The notes under the pieces were generated by a model that worked only from the letters and a program-made list of their open reading frames with translations, was not told the DNA's origin and ran no database searches. A stretch of 60,000 bases of DNA from Phoronis australis (Eukaryota; Phoronida; Phoronidae), in the NCBI GenBank assembly GCA_002633005.1, contig NMRA01000025.1:1097160-1157159 (forward strand). The letters run 5' to 3'. The first letter of the stretch is position 1. Every line of letters begins with the position of its first letter. The position numbers and the translations under genes are program-made. Shown here in pieces: positions 48,194 through 58,258 of the stretch.

Positions 48194-48575
48194 TGAATTA
48201 TGTGCAATGCAAACATAAGGAATTTGCCAAAAAAGTGGGGAGATAACAAAGCTTGGCATGCTGCTTCTGTTGAACAGGTAGTAGTCACACAAATGTTTCT
48301 TTCATTGCTGTTCTGTTGTTGCCTGTAACTTCATTAAAGGCATAAACTCCTGTGAGACCATCTATTTACTGCATTATACATAACCAGCTTTCTTTCTGCT
48401 GTATTGTATGAGGAACTTTTGTGGTCCCCAGATCATTGCTCTGTGTCACCTGTTGGCTGATTCTTAGCTATTGTTCCATCTTTGTGTTATCAACACTGCT
48501 AGCCCACACCTGTTGTCTAGTTCATTTGCATTCCCAGGTTAACCACATCATTACATTCCTTTGTTAAAGACAACA

Positions 48576-48589
48576 GTGCCCCCTGCTGG
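48576..48589 (-). promoter_or_regulatory. Full-consensus CTCF-like motif outside any repeat
   Basis: The reverse complement CCAGCAGGGGGCAC is a textbook CTCF core with all positions matched. It is preceded on the same strand by TTGCCA. It is not inside a recognised copy of the modular repeat. Another partial match (TCAGAGGGCGC) lies at about 49165-49175. Confidence 0.5.
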
Positions 48590-48929
48590 TGGCAAGCTCA
48601 CCACTGCAGTTGTGTCCAGGTTCCCAAGTTCTTTTTTTCCAAGTTTTTGATTGCGTTATATAGACACAGGTCAAGCCAAGGTGAAACCGTTTTTGCATTT
48701 TGGTGTTTGATTTTCTCAAATCATGGTGACTTGACAGGAGCTTGATGAAATAGCTAAATTGCATTTGAATGCACAAAGTACAGTACATCTGGTGGATTTT
48801 TATTAGTAGTGTCTTTGGGCTACCTCTAAGTTCCACATGAATACAGTGGCCTTGCCATAGAAATGTGTGCTGCTTAAATCTTTTCTGAAGCCTCATTTGG
48901 AATTTTGCTGAACATGTGACTAAACTACT

Positions 48930-49130
48930 TGGAGTGCATGTAGTGATATTCATTAGGAGTGCACTGATATTGATATTCACTTTGTGTGTGCAAACTGATA
49001 TTCACTTGTTGTGGTGCGTTGACTGGTATTCACTTTAGAATGTGTAGACTGATGTTCACTTAGAGTGTGTAGTGGCCGACATTCACTTACAGTGCATAGA
49101 CTATTGCGTAGTGGGTAGACTGATATTCAG
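48930..49130 (+). repeat. Minisatellite of about 33-bp units
   Basis: Imperfect units built on AGTGTGTAGACTGATATTCACTT repeat six or seven times (TGATATTCA, TGGTATTCA, TGATGTTCA, CGACATTCA variants). It has no coding role. Confidence 0.7.
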
Positions 49131-49433
49131 ATTTAGTTTGAGTAAGTGCTGTGCACTTATTACAGCGCCCTCTGACCTTACAAAGGTGATACCGTTATTG
49201 AGCTGTATCAAGATGATACACCATTTTAACTAACCCAGTTAGGTGACATCCACAATAGTTATCGTTGTCAAGTCCTACTGGCAAAAAAGCAAACATGGCT
49301 TCATCCTCTGCAAGCGCACTATACAACAACAAATATTTTTCGATGTGTTCCTGGTGATATTTCACCGTAACTGTTACCTTGAGCCACAACACCACGAAAG
49401 GCCCTGCATGGCGGAAATTACCCGCCACTCCTA

Positions 49434-49574
49434 GCATTAATCCCAGTGACATATCTACCATTCCAAGTCACAGTTAGTCCCAGCGGTATATCTACCATTC
49501 CAAGGCACTGTTAAGTAATCCCTGCGTTATATCTACCATTCCTAGTCACTGTTATTCCCAGTGGTATATCTACT
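49434..49574 (+). repeat. Minisatellite, left part (about 42-bp units)
   Basis: Four units of the form TATATCTACCATTCCAAGTCAC followed by TGTTAATCCCAGCGG. The array is cut at 49574 by the element at 49575-51087 and resumes at 51088-51145. Confidence 0.85.
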
Positions 49575-51087
49575 CAAGGCTTGGAATTTTCCGCGGAAAC
49601 ACGGATTTCCACTTTTTTCTCTTATTCCTTCCGCGCATTTTTATTATATTTCTGCGGAAAAAAATCGGATTTGCCATAAAATTTTCGCTGTAGATCAATT
49701 TCTAACCACGGCGTTGCTGACTACTAGAAAAGTGGAAACTGCTCTTTATGTTTTGGAGGAATGAAAATTGTAATTGCGGGGGTACCTGGGATTGCGTGGT
49801 TCATCAATGGCATCTGCATATGGTATTAATAGCGGTGACAAATAATGCGATTCTGCAACCAAAAATGCGTGGAATTTGGAGGAGACAGAATATTTCGTGG
49901 AAAAGGTAGATAACAGAAACGGTCAATGTGTTCGCAATCAACAAAGGTCTGGGTTTGTGCTCTGTAAACGTTGGTAGAGGGACAATTACAGCGTGCGTGG
50001 CCGAATAGCGGAGAACTACCTGAAAACTATGAAACGCAAGAAAGAAAAACGCTTTGTGAAATGAAATTCAACCATAACCTGTAATTTGTTGGATTGGAAT
50101 CGTGGGATGTGAGTGATGTATGAAATTCTTTTGTTTGATCCCACGTGCAAGCCTGTGCTGGCAGTTGCCAAGTTGGCTGCTAGACCCGAGTCCGACGATT
50201 TTCCACGTGCCGCCGAAATGGGATACAAGTGCTATTTTTGTTACTGCAAATGTGTTTTAAGTTGCCGTTGATATATTCCAATTTATTTATATTCCAATTT
50301 ATTTTGACATTTTCATGTTTTATTTTTGTTAAAAAGTTTTATTTTGACCGAGTTGAGTTCAAGAGAGAAGTGGTCATGTGGCAGGTTCTGAATGATCTAA
50401 TTGGTCCAAGCCATTGTTTACAAATTCTGCTAGCCTATTTTGAGTATCCTTGTAGTTATTTTCAATGTCACATAGTTTGTTCTACACCAGCGTGGCTTAT
50501 GAACAATTATCTCCTGTATGTGCTGTTTTAAACTGAAAAGTTTGGCCAACTTAGGATTGTGATTGAATTGTTCTATAGTTTTTTTTTTTAACTTTCATTT
50601 TTTCCATGTTAATAGTATGATCCACAGTTTTCCGTCTTGACTTTTTTCATTGCGTTGGAATTAAATTTTTTGTTGGAATTAAATATGTATGTATTTCAGA
50701 CTTTCCAGATAATCTGGGTCGATTTTCAAGTTTTTTATAATTTTGTATCATAATTATAAGAACTTAAAATAATTTTATAGGTCTCCCTACAGCAAATCAA
50801 GAATAACCTTCTATCACTCACACTGCAAATTTTGCATCATTATCTTTATTATTTTAATTTAAAAAAAATATCTTTTGTTGCATCTAATTACCTTCATTTT
50901 TGTTGCTGAAATAGATGTCAGGTACTGCTTAAAATGAGTGCGTTTTGCCAACACGACACAGTTACAGGGCGTCTTTTGAGAATAATGTTTTCTTTCTATC
51001 TGTTGTGGTATGCTTGTTTAGATTGCAATGTGTATTTGGGGCAGTAAAAATTTTCCTCTTTTTTGTCATGGGTCATTACAAGCCCTG
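49575..51087. mobile_element. hAT-like non-autonomous DNA transposon (1,513 bp)
   Basis: The left end begins CAAGGCTTGGAAT and the right end, reversed, CAGGGCTTGTAAT (11 of 13 match). It is flanked on both sides by TCTACT (49569-49574 and 51088-51093). Removing the element and one TCTACT restores a minisatellite unit, which proves an insertion. CAGGG-type ends are typical of hAT elements; most hATs make 8-bp duplications, so the 6-bp one points to a minor lineage or another superfamily. No transposase motif is visible. Confidence 0.85.
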
Positions 51088-51145
51088 TCTACTATTCCAA
51101 GTTACTGTTAATCCCAGCGGTATATCTACCACTCCAAGTCACCAA
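51088..51145 (+). repeat. Minisatellite, right part
   Basis: TCTACTATTCCAAG..ACTGTTAATCCCAGCGGTATATCTACCACTCCAAGTCAC continues the array of 49434-49574 after the transposon, one and a half units long. Confidence 0.8.
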
Positions 51146-52909
51146 GTCTGTTCATGGGTTACTAACCAATTGACATCCAGTGAACTTCATTCAGATGTCA
51201 GATGGATTCCAAGGGCTAGGTACCATTAGTGTAGTTTTGTACTGTACTCAATGCTTGATAATACAGTTTGGTGTGACAACTGATGACATATGATCAGGCA
51301 GCCTAAACTTAAGTTGGTGAATTTTGTCTGACAACTTAATGTGTTTACAGTACATCGCTGCTTAGAATCGACCATACAAACTTCCATTTTTTCTGAAATA
51401 TTATAGGAAGCAAGTTTATGACAAATAGAACTCTTCTACTATAGTTGAATGCCCAGTGTCTTGTAGTTATCTCACGACTTTCAGTTTGGTTATCTTTGTA
51501 CATGTCACATAAGTATTGTTTCTTTTGCCTGTCCTCACCTCCGCACATTCTTTCTCACATATCTAGTGATATTTTGTGTCAGATTTGTTATATTTCACAA
51601 CAAATCTGACCTCTCTACAACACCTATACATGCTGCTTGTCTGGTCCTATCTGCACAGAGGTCTTTGACATTACAAGTCTTATGTCACAATACACTCTAG
51701 TCACAGGCTGTTGGTGATCAAAGACTCTTCCTATTGACCATCCTTTGCTTGGCCAATCAATAAAAACACTGTTGGGTGCCAAAGATGTTAACCCTTCAGT
51801 TGGCACCTCCTTTGTACCAGGTTGTTACTTTTTAACAGTCAGTGACAATCCAAACACATTGTCATTATCACCAGTCTATGGTTTCATATTCAACATATGT
51901 CCAAACTTCAGTGGTTGAGAAGACCTCCTGCAACTTGTGAGGTATTAAAAGGGAAACCACACGTTTCTGTGTTACTTTTACTGGAGCTGAAAAATCACTG
52001 TTTATCTTCGAGAGGTGGTTACTGTTACCCAGGCTGGTATTTCCTTTCCACACAACGATAGACAAGTGATGTGACCCAGCCTAACAAGGGGCCCACATCT
52101 TAATTCTGCATTCAATTCCATACACCAAACCTAATGTCCATCTGAATTGATCATTTGTGTTTGGCTGAGTGAGAACGAATGCAAAACCAAAATGCAATGC
52201 TTTTCCTGGTGAGTTCAATGTACTCTCTATTGTACAGTGGTAAGTACATATGGCAGGTGAACAGTAATAAACATGAAAAAATGTATCTTTAAGATAAACA
52301 AGGTTTGTATTGCTACTGAATTCGCCTTCCAAAACTGTTAGGTTTCCGTTAAAACCTGGAAACATAAACCAACTCTGACTTCACATTGTATATGTAAAGG
52401 AACAAAGTGATGGATAGATTTTGTTGTGTCATCACTTGTCATCTGAATTTGACCTAAAGGTCAATTGTCCTGTGGGTTGGTCAGTCACACTTTATTGTTA
52501 ATTTCAAATGGTTGGTGAGAGCCCTGTTGAGACTGCTGGATTATAGAGACTGTTACATGCTTCTGTAATAAAGACAGTCTTTATTGCTGTTCAATATTAA
52601 GGTGGCATGCTATCCTAATAACCATGTCTACTCACTCCATGATATGGAAACAGGTGTACAATTATGAACAATACCAGTAATGGCCTTGGAGTCCTTTAAT
52701 TTTTTCATTACTCAACATCTTCCGTCCTCATCAGATCGTCCACTTGCCCTGAAGAGGTGGGAGCACTCTTGTGAGTTGAAGTAGTGCTATGTAATTTTGT
52801 GGATCCCGTCACACATGTCTGTGTGGGGCCCAACAGTCATTCACCCCACTTCTTCCTGTCTGCACCGATTGGCTTGGGTTAGTTCCATTGTATACAAAAG
52901 TTTCACCCT

Positions 52910-53229
52910 GTTCACACCAAAGCAGTTATAACTTAACACTTATTTAAAGGTTATAACTCTTGTTATTAACACTTTACAAGTCACTTGTTCAAGGTGCAAT
53001 TGTAGCATAGTTATAACCCTTTGTGAGGGGCTTAGAAAGACCTCTGTGAAGGGGGCTTAGCAAGAGGTTATAATGGTTGTATCTTAACTGCAAAAGTTAG
53101 AACTCGGTAGGTGACGCTGCTGTCAAGTCTCACTAGGAATTATGTGATGACTCGAATAGTGATGACACTGAAGACTAGGGATTAAAACTGCAAACTAGGG
53201 TTACAACAGTTCTAACTGTAGGTGTGAAC
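52910..53229. mobile_element. Small MITE with GTTCACACC ends (about 320 bp)
   Basis: The left end GTTCACACC then GCAGTTATAAC is mirrored by the right end (reversed: GTTCACACC then ACAGTTAGAAC). The interior repeats GGTTATAAC / GTTATAACC in both directions. There are no open frames of note. I could not define a target duplication. Confidence 0.6.
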
Positions 53230-54669
53230 AATTTTTGCTTGGACTAAAAGCATCATGAGTTTAATGCCTCTTTAAAAAGAACTGCAAAAATACCTCCGCA
53301 GACCACAGACCAGAACAAAACATGGTTTTTGGTCTTACTGGCAATAGTATTCACTGTTTCTCATTAGTCAATACACAGATTTGGTCTGCAATTTGACTTG
53401 CTTGAGGGCATTTTCCCTTCTTGACCCCATGGCACAAGACAGTGGTCTGGGAACCCAACTGCACAAGACAATACTCAGTAGAAGAGTGTTCATGCAGGTA
53501 AACTTATCAGTTTTACAACACTGTTTTGAGTTCCTTAGATCACGACATGTCGCCTTCAATTCTCTGCCTCTGACACTCTAATCCTTACTGTAGTTCATGA
53601 ATTTGGACTGCGGTAAAACTCGCTAATTTTGGATAATAATGATTGCCATAATTGCACTCTTAATTTTTCAAATGTTTCTAGCATTGTTGTGAATGGACAT
53701 ATCCGATGGTAACTTGAACATGGAAAAGGGTTAATTTGATTCGACATTTTTCGGGGAAAAAATGATGAAATAAAATTTCGCATATCGGGCATATTTTGTT
53801 CTAAGCATAGGAGATTGGGCTGTAATTTTACTGTTCATGTCATCCTAATATTAGAATGTCCCGTTCATAATGATCTTCAAATCTTGATTTCCCTCAGATC
53901 TGGGTAACCTTCAAGTCATGCTTCGCGGATATGAGAAATGCCAGTGCCACGTTTACGGAATGCCCAGATATTGCGCCACAGTCTCAAAAACTCCCTTATC
54001 CAGTCCTACCGTTGTCTGAGTACTTGTTTGCTAGTTGTGACAGTGGAGGAATGTAATGAGAGTAGTCCAATGACAGCATTGGGAGGAATGAGCTGGTCAC
54101 TTGTAGTGTAGTGTGCCTGGTTGCAGGTTGGTTAAAGAGACTGTATAACCACTTTTGGATGGTGTGCAGTATCAGTAGCACTAATTCTTAAATAAAACAA
54201 TGGCATTATTTGTCACTGAATAATGATTTGCTATGTAATCCAGTCGTGGGTATATCTTAGTGTTACAGGGCACTAAATGCTACTAGTAAAGTAGTTGTGT
54301 GTATAGTGAATGAATGACATGTCTTGTGAATTTGCATACTTCATAACTGCCATAATACGAGATGGAAATAGGAAATGGCGTGATATTTGCAAGACTTAAG
54401 CTTTACAGTTTGTTGATATTTTGCACCAAGGTGAGTGGGAGACAATTTGGTCACCTTGCTACAAATGCTTGTTCTCACCATTTCCATCTTCATCATTAAA
54501 TATTGGTGATAGAAATTGTACCAGCATTCTGTTACAACTTTGTTGTGTCTCGGATACCACACAAGTGTCAAATCTTACATGATCACCACTTTTGATGATT
54601 TTATGATATAACGTGTTGGCTTATATCCACAAGAGCACACGCGCACGCATGTGCGCGCACAGACAGACA

Positions 54670-54701
54670 TACACACACAGACACACACACACACACACAC
54701 A
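54670..54701 (+). repeat. (CA)n microsatellite
   Basis: CA dinucleotides with one GA interruption, inside a longer purine/pyrimidine-alternating stretch from about 54630. Confidence 0.95.
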
Positions 54702-54715
54702 GATATCTGATAACT

Positions 54716-55022
54716 AAGGTAAGGCAAAAGTTGTCGCTCAGTGCGTGACAATGAACAGATGATGCAAGTATGGCACACAAAAGAAAACCCGTCTATACGT
54801 AAGCGCAGTTGATAATTACGCTTCGCCCCAGATTTGCAACTATTAGAAGTGGCGCAAGTTATCCTAGAACAAGTAACTCCACTTCGATAATATGGAGTAA
54901 GTTGTCACAAGTGGCATAAGTTGTGCTTGTTTAAATAGCATCCACACGGCCTCCAAACCAAGCGACAACTCGTTCCAGGAGTAACTTGTTCTAGCATGAG
55001 TCTGTATGTGGACGGCACTTTT
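54716..55022. mobile_element. Palindromic MITE-like element
   Basis: Inverted blocks CCTAGAACAAGTAACTCC (left) and GGAGTAACTTGTTCTAGC (right) flank an interior with repeated AAGTTGTCACAAGTGGC-like units. The right end GTGGACGGCACTTTTTTG resembles GTAAACGGCACTTTAG in the 24-kb foldback element, hinting at one family. Boundaries are approximate. Confidence 0.55.
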
Positions 55023-56545
55023 TTGAACACAGGTCTCATCAGAACATCAGCTTTGAAATGTACAAAACTCACTTTTCTTAATTAACAGTTGGCGTTTCAG
55101 TGGAACCATGCCTTATTCAGCTGGAAAAATACCCGCAGTCTTCTTTTATGTTTTTTACTCTTGCTCGTGAGTCTGACACCTTAATTGTATCTGTCGTTCA
55201 AGTAAACGCCCCCTGATTTCTGGAACATTTAATGTTTTTCAACGCCAATGCTTAGCTTAACATGCCACCCTTGATTTTTAAGTTGAACAATTCAGTGCCT
55301 TTGGCGTTATCCCGGATGAGTACGGTAGTTGTATGTTGTTAACTGGTGTTGAAAATCAACACATACCACACATGAACTGTGAGAGTCTGAACTGACTCAT
55401 GCTGTACACCTCAGTGTGCAAAAATAATGTCGTTTGTATCCGTTTTGCGGAAACTTGAATAAGGCTTGAATACAGATGGTACTGGCCAAGCTTGAATATG
55501 ACACTACAGACCTCTGAGCTATTAATATTACTCAATGAGGATTATTCAAGCTTAATAGTATTTATCATTCTTCCAAGGAGAACATTGTGGTATAGCAGTG
55601 TTCAGTCTTGTACCAAAGTTGTATAATTGGTATGACATATGTATGTAGGTGAGGAGTCTGGAATAGATCTTCACTCAAACAGTGCTTTGTTACAGGCTGT
55701 TAATCTATTTTATCAACATGTTTTTGTCAACTCACAAGATCAGATGTGTATGAATCACATTTCATAGAACTGTTTGCCAGTAGTTATATAATAAACCGTT
55801 CTAACTAATTGTGCCATATAAGGTATGAGTAGTTCCAGTGGAGACCACAATACTGTGTTCTATGAAGACCATTTTCATTTATTTGTCCAGTATTCCAATT
55901 TGAACAGCATCTGCCGGTTGGTCGAAGTGCCTAGTCAGTTTGTTCATTTTTTACCCGAGACCTATGATTGTTGCATTTCAGTAGGTGTCAGGTTTCTGAA
56001 ATCAGGTGTATGGCTTGTCCCAAGTGTGCATAACATGCCAACTATTTCTTTGTTGTCTCATTGGCAGTGGTGTGCCTGGTGGTGTCCATCAGTGCTAAGT
56101 CACCATATCTCATGTGAACTGTCATATGCTGGGTGTATATCATTGCCAGTCTTTGTCTGCACAATATCTTTGACCTGATAAGGAGATTTATGGCTTCAAC
56201 ATCTTGTAACACTTTCTGATATGCAATGTTTCTTGATTCTTGTGCTAATGACTTAAGTGACAGATATCAAAAGAAAAATCCTTTATCTATGTTCCAACCC
56301 TGTGCTTATTGTCAGTGTCTTGAGTTATGGTCTTCTGGCAAATTCTGTGTGTGGTTGTCCTGCTTGCACATTTGCATGTTTCTAACAAGTAGGCTTGTAT
56401 TCTTTCAGTCAACTGCACAAAGGTATTATATGTGAACTGGGATGGCAATCTATAAACTTTCAATGTAATACTTTAGTAACAGGTTGTAATGACATTAAAT
56501 GTACATATACATTTACATTAGGAGGATAAATACAATTTGCAATAT

Positions 56546-57206
56546 CAGGGCTGCCAACTGTTACGGATTTCGCTATAGTCTTCTTAGTTTTAAGACCTCA
56601 AACTTGTTACATAGGTTTTCAAATGTTATTTATTTTGAGCATTTATTTCTCTTCAAAAAATCTGTTGTCGAGAGTTTAAAATAGCTAAAGTTATAAGCTT
56701 TTCGAACGTTCAAATCTGGGAAGATCAAGGCAGAAAATCTAGAAAGTGATGGAAATGGTCTAGAAGGCAAGGTCTGACCACTAAGCCGTATCCTGAGTAC
56801 CAGTGTATAATGCAGATTTTACAAGATTTCCCTTTCACGCTTGGTCAGTTGCAGTTGGTTTGGGAAGGACTGAAATTATATTACATTTAGAAAATGAGAT
56901 GAGAAATTCACTGCATCTCATTATGCTGACTTCAGCACTGAGAACCATGGCACCTACAACATTGGCATGGATTACAGGTATCTATTGAGATTTGCTGGGC
57001 CACGGTAACTTGGGAAGAAATCAACCACATCGATAGTTAAATACAAAAATGCATCGATGTGGAGAGCTAAATTTTTACGCAAGGTTGCTTTTTTAGTTGA
57101 ACACCATCTGAATTTGAAAATTGTTGCTTTGGAGTGAATCATGCCATCTTTCAAATGAAGCTCAAACTTTCTGAAGTTTTCACAGAGTACTTGTTTGACA
57201 GCCCTG
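56546..57206. mobile_element. hAT-like non-autonomous DNA transposon (661 bp)
   Basis: The left end is CAGGGCTGCCAA and the right end, reversed, CAGGGCTGTCAA (11 of 12 match). It is flanked by CAATAT on both sides (56540-56545 and 57207-57212). The 6-bp duplication and CAGGGCT ends are shared with the 49575-51087 element, so they probably used related transposases. It has no transposase coding capacity. Confidence 0.8.
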
Positions 57207-58124
57207 CAATATTTATGCTAAGAAACTTATTAACTGCTGTAAAGAAACGATTATTTAAGTTACTACTGCTACTGTATACTAAATGTGTTACTATTTGACG
57301 AGTCTTGCATTTTCTGGTAGTACATGCGACCCACGATGACTAATCTGTTGATTTATGCATTTTCTTATACAACATTGTTTAAAACATCAAAATTTCCATT
57401 GCTATTGCTAAGGGCCTCAATAACATTATGGAGCAGTAACTGACACTAATTTGTTCTAATTGTTTTAATGCATTGTAAAGAGGTTGGTTAGAAATGATTT
57501 GATTGTGTTTAGATTACGCAAATATTGATTTATAAAATCTGCTGTTTTACTGTAAGCTTTAGTACTTATTGTGCTGTCACTATGAATATGCCATTTTGAT
57601 ATTCTTGGAGCATGGAAATAAAATTATGTCTTTGTTGGGGTCTTTCTTAATTACTCTGTGTAGTGGTCCCTTGATGCACAGTGTAATCACTGCTGGTGAG
57701 AAGGACTAATACACACATTTACTGTTGATGTTCTGGCCAAGAAAGCAAGCTGATCAAGTCATGTGGGGTAAGCCATCTGTTTAGCTTTTGTACTGTATTG
57801 ATTTTACACACTCTGTCTGTGTTGTGACCATGGCTGATTAGTAATCAGACACAATAAGAGAAGTATTAGTGTTGAGCTGATAATGTGTGTCTGCATGCTG
57901 TTTAATGCATGGCTCCTAATCACCCCAGTTTACTGGCAATTTATGATCATTTACTTGGCACTCTTGTGATGCCTTGTGTCATAGCTGATGATATCTGATC
58001 CCTGCGCATCATCCGATTACAAATCAGATTGTTTTGTTATAATCAGCTTAAAACATTTTAGAACTGAAATAAGAATGACATTACCTCTGTGTAGCTGTCT
58101 AATGACCTTTCTCCTACAAGTTAT

Positions 58125-58258
58125 ATCTGGCGCTAACAAAGCGAAGACGTAGACTGCAGTTAACTTAAGCTTTTTCATTAGCTTCCATAGTTAACAGACA
58201 TTGAAGTCACCGCTAGGTCACCGCTAGGTCACGCTTTCATCGAAGTTATTGCAAGGTG
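58125..58258 (-). repeat. Dispersed repeat, copy 2 (inverted relative to 42820-42965)
   Basis: Its reverse complement follows 42820-42965 block by block, including TTGCAATAACTTCGATGA and ACTTCAATGTCTGTTAAC. It has an extra local duplication of CACCGCTAGGT. Confidence 0.6.

Noticed and set aside
48564-48980. 138-codon minus-strand frame, the longest in intron 3
   Set aside because: No recognisable domain, it overlaps the CTCF-like site and part of a minisatellite, and its residue content is consistent with chance translation of T/G-rich intron.
48930-49580. Spaced short repeats that could suggest a CRISPR array
   Set aside because: The repeats are imperfect, tandem without unique spacers of constant length, and the genome is eukaryotic; they are minisatellites.
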